Positions 36,060 through 46,656 of a DNA stretch of 64,000 nt are shown here, one piece after another. This stretch comes from Podocnemis expansa (lineage: Eukaryota > Chordata > Testudines > Podocnemididae). Location: the NCBI GenBank assembly GCA_007922195.1, contig ML681964.1, forward strand, positions 1,471,101 through 1,535,100, given 5' to 3'. A program made the translations under genes and the position numbers. The notes under the pieces are model-generated. The model worked only from the letters and a program-made list of their open reading frames with translations, was not told the DNA's origin and searched no databases. The first letter of the stretch is position 1. Each line of letters opens with the position of its first letter.

Positions 36060-36760
36060 ACCCCTGGCGGGACCCTGCCGTCGGGGCTGAGGCAGCAACT
36101 TCCCTCAGCAGCGGCTCATCGCGCCTCCAGCCAGGCGCGCCCCGGCCCTGGGGGGGAAGGCGGGACGTGGCTGCCGCCCGGGGATGCTCCGCGCCGCCCC
36201 GCGCCGCCCCGCGCCTTACCATCTGGGCCACCTTCAGCACGGCCGAGCAGGAGCGCGCGTAGCCGCCGTCCAGCAGGGCGGGCTCCGGCCCCCGGGGCGA
36301 GGCGCAGGCGGAGCTGCTGGCGCCCGTCCGGATCACCCGCGCGCCCCCCGACATCCCGCTCCCGCTCCAGGGAGCCTCGCCGCGCGGCAGAGGCGGGACG
36401 GCGGCAGGCGGAGCCCCGCCGGCGAGGGGCTGAGGCTGCGGCGGGGCTCGGGGCGGGTCCAAGGCGGAAGAAGGGGCTGGGCTGGGGGCGAGAGCCGCCC
36501 CCGCCGCCGGAGAGACAAAGAGACTCGCGCCCCAGCGCTTGCCAGGTAAAATCCTGAGCCCGCCCGCCCCCGTGAGGGCGGCCGGAGGAGCGGGGATGTC
36601 CCAGCGCACCCCCCAGCTGGCAGCTGCTGCCAGGGTTAGAGCAGCCTTGAGTCTCCCCGCCCGCCCGCCCGCCCAGTTTCAGGTCCTGGGGAGAAGCCGC
36701 CTCACACGAGTCCCTGGGGACCCACGGGCACGGGGCAGGCTGAGAGGCAGCGGGAGGAGT
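36060..36760 (-). promoter_or_regulatory. CMTM7: CpG island promoter and 5' UTR of CMTM7
   Basis: This GC-rich block with dense CpG covers exon 1 and the 5' flank. Upstream on the minus strand are several GC-box-like elements, for example around 36448-36456 and 36558-36568, and no TATA box is evident at a fixed distance. This matches a TATA-less, broadly expressed promoter. The transcription start was not determined. Downstream of the ATG the island ends where the CR1 fragment begins. Confidence 0.7.
36220..36354 (-). CDS. CMTM7: CMTM7 exon 1 (start codon and N-terminal cytoplasmic region)
   Basis: The coding part is 45 codons, MSGGARVIRTGASSSACA... to ...VLKVAQM, followed by a GTAAGG donor directly after the ATG codon of KVAQM. 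The start was chosen because MSGGARVIRT aligns with the human N terminus, the ATG has G at -3, and the resulting 45-residue N-terminal region is close to the human 53. The Ser/Gly/Ala-rich tail is cytoplasmic; KVAQM begins the first MARVEL helix, completed by exon 2. The same frame is open for about 85 further codons upstream with another ATG (about 36607), but that sequence is Pro/Ala-rich CpG-island translation and is not needed. Exon 1, exon 2 and exon 3 together give 136 of roughly 170 expected residues; the C terminus is missing from the window. Confidence 0.9.
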
Positions 36761-38000
36761 AAGGCTAGGCGAGACTTCTTCCTGCGCCCCTCCCTTCTTC
36801 ATAATCGGCATCATGCTAGTGGCCAGGGTGCTCAAAGCTCTTTGCAACTGGCATCGGCTCTGAAAGGGGTTTCCTCAGGAGCCTTTTCCAGCCTGGGAAA
36901 CTGAGGCCCGGTCTCCACCGCAAAGTTAGGTGGACAAGGGGCCTAGCTGGCACCTGGCACACACGGCATGTGCCTGCAATCCCAGCAGCCGCAGCTCAAG
37001 TGCCCAGCCCCAGCCAGAGGTCCAGGCTGGAGAATGGGGCCCATGTCTGTGGCCCGGCTCTTTCCCTGGGGTAGCAACATTCCTGAGGGGACCTTTGGCT
37101 GTTCTGTCAACTGCATTGTGCATGCGTCTACACTGATGTTTGTCGTCCCCCATGCAAAAGCCTTGTAACAGCAAAGCAGTAGAGTGGCACTGAGCCATGG
37201 TGAAGGGCCTGAGGACCACCCAGCAAGAGCGCAGACAGAGTGTGACCTATGTCACCTTTAATAGTCATCCAGCAGCTGTCCCATAAACATTGATTGCTTT
37301 GGTCACAATTGGGAACTCCACTTCCCCAGGGTCACAGAGACAGGAATTCCCCCTAAGCCCTTTACAGCTCCCCCATTTTTTAAAATGTCTTTTCCCAGAG
37401 CCGTAATGCACTCCTTCCCATTAGCGGTGCTTAGAGCCAGCACCACACAGCCATTCTGCTGCACTAAGCCACTCTGAGCTGCTGGGGCTTGGCCCTGTGG
37501 GCCCCGCCGTAGTTACAGCTCTGCCTTTTCCTTATTGCCCAGCTTGGCAAGTACACCTAGCATCTCACCTTTGCTGGGTACAGTTACCCTGCTGGCTCTA
37601 TGGATCACAAGTTCCAGCCATCCTCTGGGTTGGAAGAGACAGGAAATACTGAATCTCCTGGGTCTGTGGGGAGAAGACTCTGTGCAGGTACAACCATGGA
37701 CTAGCTCTAGAAATGTGAAGGCCCTGTACAATCTGCTCAAAAACATACAGGAACAGGGGAAGGACAAGATTCAACAGCAGTGCTGGGTGAAAAAGAAGGA
37801 ACTTCAGCAAGCATATCAGAAAGCAAGGGAAGCAGAGTCTGGTACCAAACCACCATGCTTCCTGTTTTACAAAAATTGAATCCACTACTTAGATACCTCA
37901 GAGGATACTGAGACACAGACTCCTACTGTGAACCATGAATACAGTGAGAAAAAGGCAGATGGGAAATACATGATGGGGTCAGAGGTCCCATTCCACTTTG

Positions 38001-38643
38001 AGCCAGAATCTACACTTAAGAATGCTAGTTTGACCTAAGTTAGTTCAAATTAATTACTGCATACTAATTTTGATGAATTCAAACTAACTTAGTTTGAACT
38101 AGCATGTCCCCACTAGAAACCTAAACTGAACAAGCATGTCCATGCACAGGACTTGCTAGTTCTGCTTAGGAGGGGTGCACCAATGGAAGTGTGGCAATGT
38201 GGCACCTGAGAAGGGCCACCCCTCCACCCAGTCCCATAAAAAGAGGAAGGCACTTCCTCCCTGGTGCCACACACCCTGGGAGGAAGGTTGAACCGCATTT
38301 AATTCAAAGTAACTGTTAGTTTGAAGGAGGAGTGCTGCTGGCCCAGTAAAAAACCCGGAGCTTGACGTGCTGCCACCGCAGCTGCTGCTGCAGGCGGCCC
38401 TGTGACAGACCCAGGGCTCGGGTGCTGGGGCGCGAGGCTCGAGCCCTGTAAGTCCGGTGCCAGCGATGCCCCTAGTTTGAACTAACGCATCTACATTGGG
38501 TTAGTTTGAACTAAAGGGAGGTTTTACTATTTCAAAGTAAGCTTTCCTTAGTTCAAACTGATGGAAGCCAGTGTAGACATGCACTAATTTAGTTCAAATT
38601 AATCCTCCTTAATTTGAACTAATTTTCCAGTGTAGACATAGCC
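38001..38643. mobile_element. MITE with TGTCTACACT-type ends
   Basis: The right end inverted reads GGCTATGTCTACACTGG and the left end 'agccagaatctacactt'. Sub-terminal sequence on both sides is rich in 'agttcaaac/tttgaact' blocks that pair with each other, giving a fold-back. The same terminal motif occurs at about 43202 beside the Harbinger transposase relic, so a Harbinger relationship is plausible. The interior includes a GC-rich insert around 38340-38460. Confidence 0.5.
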
Positions 38644-39305
38644 TTTGAGACTCCACTGCAAGTCCAGTCCATCAGGGCAGCTGACCACAGTGAACCCAAT
38701 GCAGAGGAAGGAGCTTTAGGCAAGCATGTAAATGTACTTCCCAGCACACCACTGCAAGACCTAGGGCACCCCCAACTTAATAGGATACAGCTATTGACTT
38801 TTCATTAAATTACTCATCTGAGAAGAGATGGCAATATTACAAAAAAAGACCAACAGAGGTTAAGTTATCTGCTTTATGTTCCCCTGTACTTTTGGGGGAA
38901 GAAGCATGTGGACAGTTTACCGTATGTACGTACACGAAGATTAGATGGCCTTCAAACCCCTGAAAGATCTTATTGGAATGTTCATGGAAGCACTCTCAGT
39001 GCTCTCCAAAAGGTTTCTAGGGATGACAACTCTTTCTTCCTCCATGGTAGGAGGTTTTCCACAGAGCCATAACTACACGGGGCTGATGGGGCAAAGCCCC
39101 AGGTGGGGTGGAGCAGCTCAATGGAGCTGCTCTATTAAAGGGGTGGCTTTCATGGCACCAACTCCAACTCCGAGCGCTACTAATGGGAAGAGGCGCATTC
39201 CAATTGGAACGTGCCCCAGGTGCCAAAAACTGGCGTTACGGCTTTGGGTTCCCAAATTAGTTGGTGAGGACTTGAGCAGACACAACTGCAGCAAACAGCC
39301 TAGTG

Positions 39306-40059
39306 CAGGATTTCCCAACCTTTTTAAGGCCGGGGACCCCTGCGGAAGGGGAAAAAAGCTTCAGGGACCCCTTGCGTCCTGCCTCAGAGTGGTGGCACGC
39401 CGTGGGCAGAATGTGGTCCATGGGGGATCAGAATCTAGCCCACCCCACCATCCTGCTGGGAAGCAGGGTCCCCCCCCCCAGACAGGGAGCCATAGCCATG
39501 GCAGTATTCAGTATTCACTCTCCAACAGGGAAATGAGGCCGCAGGCAGGTGCAGGAGCCATAGCCACGCACCGCAGTGGCCGCAGCCCCACTCCCCTGCC
39601 AGAAGTGGGGACTGCCCTCTGCTTGGGTGGACTCCACTCGTCTGCAGGGGAATGGGGCCACAGGCAACTCCCAGGCAGGGAGCCATAGCTGTGGTAGGCC
39701 CCATTGTCTGGTAGGAGAATGGGGCTGCAGCTGCTGCAGCACGTGGCTATGGCTTGCTGCCCCTGCCCGGGAGGTGCCTGCAGCCCCATTCCCCTGCTGC
39801 GGAGTGGGGGCTGCTGCAACCCTGGCTCCCAAACAGCCCCTACAGGGGAGCGAAGCTGAACCGCTGCCAGCATTGGCAGCCAACGAGCGGCGGTGGCAGC
39901 CAGCCAGCCTTCTGCGGCCCCCACTCCTGCCGGGATCCAGCCCCAGCAGCTTTGGGGCCACAGTTCGGTTCTGGCCTCAGGGGGAAGCAGCACTGTGGAC
40001 CCCCTGGAAGACATCTGCAGACCCCTAGGGGTCCACAGACCACAGGTTGGGAACCACTG
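39306..40059. mobile_element. Non-autonomous hAT element with GC-rich interior
   Basis: The ends are CAGGATTTCCCAACCTTTT and GGTTGGGAACCACTG, with a perfect 8-bp duplication GCCTAGTG at 39298-39305 and 40060-40067. The 754-bp interior is rich in imperfect 'gccccattcccctgc'-type repeats that open frames over 200 codons on either strand; none resembles a protein. Confidence 0.85.
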
Positions 40060-40205
40060 GCCTAGTGTGCAGGCCCAGGAAACTTGAGGACAACAGCTGT
40101 GCTCTCTTGTGCCTTTGTTACCCTGAGAAAAGAGAGCTAAAATCACCAGCTCCTGTGGAAAGTGATGCTAGTATGTGGGCCAATGTCCTGTATTCATAGT
40201 TTTAT

Positions 40206-40622
40206 AAAAACAACCAAGGAGTTCTGTGGCACTTAAAAGCAACCAGACTGATTTATTGCACGAGTTTTCGTGGGAGAAAAATCTCACTTCATCAGACGCT
40301 TGAAAATGGGGGAACTTACAGAATGGGAGGAAATAAATGCAGGGAAGTCATGGGATCAGGTCACGCTGTAACAGCAAATCAAAGCCATTCTTTGAATCAT
40401 AACAACAGCTTTGATTTTTTGTTACGTAACTTGATCCCATGTCTTACTCTCCCTTCCATTTATTTGCATTCCGTTCTGTAAGTTCCCCCATTTTCAAAGC
40501 ATCCGACGAAATGGGATTTTCTACCACGAAAACTCACACAACAAATCAATTTGTTAGCCTTTTATGTGCCACAGGACTCGTTTGATTTACTGAACTAGAC
40601 TAACACGGCTGCTCCTCTGGAC
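40206..40622. mobile_element. Fold-back Penelope-like 3' end with 11-bp target duplication
   Basis: An antisense 3' end (about 40213-40375) is followed almost directly by a sense 3' end (about 40400-40620), producing arms of roughly 170 bp. The right side ends with the 'ctaacacggctgctcc' tail. The direct repeat CATAGTTTTAT flanks it at 40195-40205 and 40623-40633. There is no coding sequence. Confidence 0.8.
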
Positions 40623-41679
40623 CATAGTTTTATGTAACCAAGCAATTTTCTCATTTCTTTCACCACTGGCAGGCCACATTCACCCTAGCTGACTCTGTGC
40701 ACAAGCATTCGAAAGCAGAAGTGTCAGTAAGCATATCTTGTTTAAAAGTTTGTTCCATTAAACAATGCAATCTCTCTGTTTTATCTGTAGTTGCTGCCAT
40801 TGTTGCATTGAGGAATTCCTCATCCACATTCACTGAGTGCCTGAGTCAGTTAAAGAGAAGAGGACTCAGGGTGAGAAGTTCAGCGAGCAGAGGGCCTGAA
40901 GGGTGAGTATTGCAGACTATATAGAGAAGGAAAGAGCAAAGAAAGGCACAGGAGTCTCAGCAGGGAAAGGAGAGAGATGCACTATGACATAATGGGGCTT
41001 CTCCAGCAGCAGAGATGCTGCATGCTTTTGTGACCTACAGATTCAACTAGCAGAGGCTCACCTACCTTTGCAGGACTTCATCATAGGCCCTCCTCATCCC
41101 CTCTCAACATTCCACATGGTATCAGCAGCTACATCCCTAGCCACTCCACACAGAGGGAACAATAAAGTAAGGACAATCTCAGCGTCAGATACAATGGGAG
41201 TCATGGTTGCTCTATGGTGTCATAACATGGACATGAATGTTCTTTTCCCTTGTTAAGTTCTGTTTCACTGATTTATGAAGTTGTAAATATATTTGCTTTT
41301 AACTCGGACCAAATTTTTTCAGTGGTTCTGTTACTTAATGAAATTCTATTTTGGGGAAAATAATTCATCTTTATTAGCTCCCAACATACACTGCAGAGTG
41401 CCTATTGGTACTGAAAATACTCACTTACTGTACAGTAAGACAACTCGAGTTCAGAGACAGTATACTAAATCATAAATGTATACCAAGCACCACAAAATTA
41501 GTAGGTGAATTAACAGTGCTATATTCATAGATGTACACAAAGCACCCCACAATTCTCAACAGGCCCCAAAACTGCATGGTTGGGTAGATTACAGTCTACC
41601 AAGGCACATTGTAGCTCACTGTTCAAATGCTCCTTCAAGACCTCTCAGAGCTACATAGCTCTGCAATGCGCTCTTCTAA

Positions 41680-42706
41680 CAGCTCTATATTCAGCTGTTT
41701 AAACTTAGCAGACAGCCATTTCCATTCTTCCTCCACCAAGGCACAAAATTTCCCCCCTTTGCTTCACAGATATTATGCAGGACACAGCAGCCAGTTAAAA
41801 CCATTCGGATTTTTTTCTACTGAGCTCCCATCTTGTGAGTAAGCAATGCCAGCATCCCTTCAATCAACCAAAAACACATTTAACAGTCATTCTGCACCTA
41901 CTGAACTGGCCATTGAATCTTTCCTTGGTGCTGTCAAATATAGGTGGTGTATAATTTCATAAGTCAGGGGGGCAAGAGGTGAGATGAGCCCCCAGGCTCA
42001 CTACCAGTATTTCAACATAGCCAATAGTAATCCACCAGTCAAGGAAGTCCCCGTTAGTAGCTTTCTGACCAATCATGCGTTCTTACAGATGCCAAGTGTC
42101 ATGCACCTTCTCTAATCAGACAATACAGATGTTGGTGAAGCATCCCTAGTGATCCACCAAAGCTTGCACAACCACTGAAAATTAGCCCTTTCTGTCGATA
42201 TACTCTGGAACAAGGTGGTTTGGTGCCACAGTAAGGCTGCAAGTACCATCTATGGTCCCACCACCATTCTGGAACCTCACTGCTACAAATCCATTCCCTG
42301 TGTCTGCATGTGGCCAAGAGTTATAGTTCTGCATAACAGGAGATGATTAATGGCCTTGCACACATGCATGATAACAGCCTTCCCTCCATCATAGATTTTC
42401 CCACTCTAAAATGATTTCCCACTGTCTGTAGAAAGACAGCGTTGCAAGTTTCTGAAGTGCAATCCTCATGCATTTCCCGATGGTGAATGCAGCTCTCACT
42501 TTGATGTCCTTGTGGCGGAAATCTGGGGCAAGCACAGTATACAGATCCAGGAATGTGGCCTTATACATCCATAAGTTCCTCGGCCACTGCTCATTGTTCC
42601 AAACCTGAGTTATGATGGGATTCCTGGTCTTGTTTCCACTACCTGCAGCTGCTCCATGGACAACACCAGCCACAATGAATTGGTTTTCACCATGTACCAC
42701 AGTCAT
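41680..42706 (-). pseudogene. Harbinger (PIF-type, HARBI1-like) transposase pseudogene
   Basis: On the minus strand the N-terminal part (ORF to 42389) contains WNNEQWPRNLWMYKATFLDL and, later, RIALQKLATLSFYRQW, the helical region typical of HARBI1-like nucleases. Further down (about 41940-41860) a block FDSTKERFNGQFSRCRMTV is followed by KCVFG, a stop, then LKG. In functional relatives an acidic residue stands before CxFGxLKG; here it is lysine, so the third catalytic acid appears lost in addition to the stop. Several frameshifts and stops lie between. The element once encoded a DDE nuclease that cuts and pastes with 3-bp target duplications. This copy is dead. Confidence 0.7.
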
Positions 42707-45700
42707 CTGTCCTCCATGAAATCATGTTCTTCACTGATAAGGTTCTTCTTGCTACTCCGTAAATAGTAGTGGTGTGTGTATTCTGTGCTCACAACATGCA
42801 TGCCAGTAGTGCAGAACTCTGCAGGATCCACGCTGCTATCAGAGAAGGCAGGTGGCATGGGTTTGTGGGGGTGTGGGGTTTTTTTTGTTTTGTTTTGTTT
42901 TTGAAGATGCAAAAAATATAGGATATGGATGATGTTTTGAGATGGAGAAAATTGCCTACTGGGAAGTTGACCTCTTGCTACTAGTCACCCCTTCATGACT
43001 TATTTCTGCCCTATCAGGCACAGGCAAAACTCCCGAAAGACAATGCCCACTAGGATACCTACCTATGGTGCACTGCAGTATGCATTAACACAGGCAGTCC
43101 TGTGCAGCACTGATGAAGAAACCCAAGCATGCACATGCAGAAATGATCAGCAAACTGTGATGAGTTTATGCTGGTGAATCTTGGGTCAGTCAACATTTCT
43201 AATGTAGACACAGCTTCAGAAATTAGGACAAAATTTTCAACAAGTGGACACTGATTTTGGATTTTTGTTTTAAAATATTCCATTGTAAACACATACTTTT
43301 CAGTGGTGCTTGCCACCCAAAACTCTAGTTGAAATTAAACATCAATAACTATATTTAATAGTTTTGGATGGATCATAAACTGGGCTATAAGTTGAAATGA
43401 TATTCTTGCTCTCAATATTTTTACTTGAAAGTTTCAAGTAATATGGTAGCTTCTCATGGAAGACGAAAAACTAACACAGCACACTTTCCAACTCTGTTGT
43501 TATTCACAAAACAAATGAGTTTGGTAAATGGAAGCTTTAGCATTAAATGGTCACAGATACCAATAAAATGCAAAGCTCAAATCATTGTTAAACACCCACA
43601 CAGCTGGAATGAATTCATGCAGAAAGTCTAGCAAAACTCAAAAGAGGAAACGATACATTTCCTCATGTGTAAAAATAACGTTTTTTTTCTTTTTAAATAC
43701 CTTTTCTGTGCAATTCCTACAATATGTTACTAAGTCTTGAAAGATGTCTAACCATGGAAAAGGCAACAGAGTCTCTCTACATGGCTTATTAGGCTGTTAA
43801 TGCACTGGTCTTTTTCTCATTGCACAAGAAGGAAGCATATTTCTTCCACATGTAGTCCATCAACAAAGAGATTTCCTTGGCTAGTTGAAGAGGACAGACT
43901 TACATGGATGTATGAAGAAAGAATCTCAACATGAATGGAGCTCCAACACAGATCATGGTTTAAAGTCAAGATTTTACATAGGAGAAAAATATCCTTTCTA
44001 CTCTGCTGCCTAGTGCATGAACTTTTCTTCTCCATCTCTTGCTAGGGTTCAAGTTCAGTACTCTGGGTAGGTGTTGCTCTCCACCCCCTTTGGAAGAAGC
44101 TTCTAGTGGCTTCTTTTCTCCTCTCCCTGTTAGGGAAGGTGGGGCTTTCCAAACCACTGACTCAATATGCTTAGTTCTCTCCCAGGACATGGGGAGAACG
44201 TGATTGGTACACCACTAACTTGAGCTCACCCCCACACAGAACTGAATCGCCACCACAGTAAGGCAGGCTGAGTAGTATACATAGGATATGATATCAGAGT
44301 ACTGAAACACCTTTTTGTAACAGGAATCCTGGAGGCTAAAAAGTGACATCAGAACCCACACTGTAAATAGAAGAGCCTAGATATTTTCAGTGAGAATTTG
44401 TTGCAAACTCAGAATTTTTTTTTAAATCTGCAATATAATATGAAACTAAGTAGAGAAAAATTATCAACTTTGATCTACTTCAATATTTTCTTAATTTGAT
44501 TGTTAATACTTATGTAATGGATGAAGGGAGGCTTCTTGTTTTCCAAAAGAAACTTTGTTTTTAATCTTTAGGAACGCACGGAAGTACTTAAAGCCACAAC
44601 ACTTTTAATTTAAAACTTGTATGATTTAAATAGGGATGAGAAAAATTTAATTTGGACTTTAGCCAGAAGAAAAAAGAGCATACATTGATTTGGGCTGAGA
44701 TGTTGTAAACCAAATTACATCTGAGAGTGAATTTCAGTTACACTGCTAAAGCAATTATTAATGGGAAATCACTGACAAGGTTTAGATTTATGTTTGAAGG
44801 CGTATTACTGGCTAAATCATTTGGCCCATTTTGTATCGTTGAAGGCTTGTGCCACTCAAAAGATATATCAGCTGTGTGATCAAGAAGAGAAATAGTTAAG
44901 GGGAAATAGTTCTTCCCAAGTGCAGGTTATACAGTGTTAAACATGTGAAAAGGCACAAGTATCTTAAGAGGAGAAATAAGTACTTCAGGCACATTCTGTT
45001 CCTTTAACCGTCAGATTTCCCTAACAATTTATAATGAGCCAATTAGATTTTCAATGGCTGGAAAGGTCCAAAACTTCTGAATAGCCAGAGAAGAGATTTA
45101 CTACTTAGGGTAGTACTGGATGTTCTTAACTGGGAAAATCTAACTCTTTAAAGGCAGTGTGAATCAAGGCAGAGGGTCCATCTACATTGATGCTGCAACC
45201 GCACAGCTATGCCTATGCCAATTGAACAAGTTTTTCTGTCACCTCCCTCAACAAACTTAGCTTCCTTTACAAAAGGTATGGTCTGCACAAGGGTAAAAGT
45301 ATGCTGGAATGTCCCAGAACACAGTTCTGGGGTCTGCAAATCTGATGGACCAAAGTTGCGGGGCCCAGATTCCAGAATCTAGAAACACTGGACCCATGCA
45401 TGCATGAAGGGGGCCTGAACAATACAGAAAGGGGTCCCAGAGATTAAGAAGGTTCCCAGGCCCCTCAAATTATACTTTAACCACTGGATGGGGGCTATGG
45501 TAGCATAGCTCTGTCAGTCACCATGAGTTGCTCTCTTGTAATTCTATTTCACCAATACAAAAAGATATGTACAAATGAGATACACAAAACTAAAAAAGGT
45601 TAATTTACAAATTAACATCATGCAGATGGCGGCAGTAGGCGGAGGAAGGGTGGAGAGCATTCTTTATGTTTACCCACCAAACGACAACATTTATATTGTA

Positions 45701-45731
45701 TATCAGCATTTAGGTATCCCTGTGGGAGAGA

Positions 45732-46572
45732 TTTATTTTCTATTCTGTGCCCATTGGCAAACATCTTCAGTAGGTGTTCTGCAATATACATAACACAGTT
45801 AGTTTAATCTAAATATTAAACAAGAGACCAGAGCTCAGGTCTTGGCTCCAGCTTTCCTGCTCCTTGGGTCTAATGGGTCCACTGTCAAGTTAATGTGCTC
45901 AGCCTCTGGAGACAACTGTCCCTCAGGCTGATCAGAAGTTCCATAATAGGTTCTACTGTAGCTGTCCTCACTGGAAAGCAGAAAGGTGATTATTATAGAT
46001 AGGAGTGGTGTATGCAAATTGGGAAAATCAATTTCTTATGTGACATCTGAAGGACTCTAAATGGGGAAAAAATGTGTGTCACCCCAGCAGTTTAGTAATA
46101 TATGCAAAATAAGACCTTTTCATTTAAAGCATTTTTGTGCACCCAGATTTTTTACACAAAAAATAAGACTACATCAAAATCTAATTTTTATATTGTGGCA
46201 TTTAATCAGGAAGTACAGCTCTTACCATTAAAAATAGTTAAATTTAGAAAATTGGCACATCTGAGTAAGTCTCATTAGAAGTTTAATTACAATAGCTACA
46301 AAATATCTAGGAAGATACCAGGCTAATTTTAAAAGATAAAAAACAGTATTAAATTTGCTACTTGTAATACTTTATCATATAATACAGAACAAATCAGTTA
46401 CTCATCATTAACAGAAATAGTGTATTATAAATAAGTATCCATTTTAATTACAGCTTAAATAATTCTCTTCTATTCTAATGAAAAATAGTGTACAAAATCC
46501 AAACCTTTCAGTCACATAGTACAATCCTCTTGAGATTTTATATCCACAGGTTTTTTTTTCTAAACAAAATAT
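45732..46572 (-). other. CMTM8: Probable CMTM8 3' UTR
   Basis: This sequence follows the CMTM8 stop codon. The first canonical minus-strand AATAAA I noted is at 45737-45732, which would give a 3' UTR of about 840 nt. ATTAAA variants occur earlier (for example near 46200 and 46280) and could be used instead. A 46-codon open stretch around 45835-45975 lies inside it and is treated as noncoding. Confidence 0.45.
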
Positions 46573-46656
46573 TTAGTGTAAGGTCTGTGATCTCCAAGAT
46601 AAAAAACTAAAATATGTGTTTCCTGCATAGCAGAAGGTAACCATGAAGGCAAAGAA
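46573..46656 (-). CDS. CMTM8: CMTM8 exon 4 (terminal coding exon, fourth transmembrane segment)
   Basis: Twenty-seven codons plus TAA encode FFAFMVTFCYAGNTYFSFLSW and a short basic tail RSQTLH. The acceptor is CCCCCCCAACAG on the minus strand, phase 0, joining directly after AASS of exon 3. Human CMTM8 ends similarly (…AGNTYFSFIAWRSRTIQ), so identity and stop position agree. The segment forms the fourth helix of the MARVEL domain and a short cytoplasmic tail. CMTM8 in mammals promotes EGFR internalisation and has been described as a tumour suppressor; it acts at the plasma membrane and endosomes. The exon is too short to appear as an independent ORF and was found from homology and splice sites. 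Confidence 0.93.
   Translation of the reverse strand, partial: FFAFMVTFCYAGNTYFSFLSWRSQTLH

Larger units (their letters stand above)
16652..36219 (-). other. CMTM7: CMTM7 intron 1
   Basis: This 19.6-kb first intron is mostly repeats: hAT copies at 20246, 20781, 22992, 25592, 27518 and 32701; fold-back PLE ends at 27486 and 29633; a MITE at 21261; an unclassified long-TIR element at 24530; MIR-like sequence at 28105; an LTR-like unit at 32330; and CR1 pieces at 34246 and 35255. A strongly AT-rich tract (about 17610-18350) looks like an old interspersed repeat but was not classified. The stretches 16660-17600, 18400-20200, 25810-27300, 28270-29600, 29980-32300 and 33960-35250 show nothing I can support as a gene. 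Confidence 0.85.
36761..45731. other. Intergenic region between CMTM7 and CMTM8
   Basis: This is about 9 kb between the CMTM7 promoter and the presumed CMTM8 3' end. It holds a MITE (38001-38643), a hAT element (39306-40059), a fold-back PLE (40206-40622) and a Harbinger transposase pseudogene (41680-42706). A GC-rich piece at about 36930-37095 resembles the hAT family of 20246. Small Harbinger-like termini ('ctacattgatgctg', near 45180) hint at further MITEs. The stretches 37100-38000, 40630-41600 and 42720-45170 show no supportable gene. Confidence 0.75.

Noticed and set aside
36024..36557. 177-codon plus-strand frame over the CpG island
   Set aside because: It is antisense to CMTM7 exon 1. 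Arg/Pro-rich sequence is expected from CpG-dense DNA.
39506..40146. Frames up to 247 codons around 38945-40146
   Set aside because: Most of this sequence is the interior of the hAT element at 39306-40059. Open frames on both strands reflect GC bias, and the protein has no recognisable motif.
45835..45970. Possible alternative last exon of CMTM8, preceded by a good CTTTCTGCTTTCCAG acceptor
   Set aside because: CMTM8 exon 3 ends in phase 0, and splicing to this acceptor would read TGA immediately. The open frame needs a different phase, so it is more likely 3' UTR.
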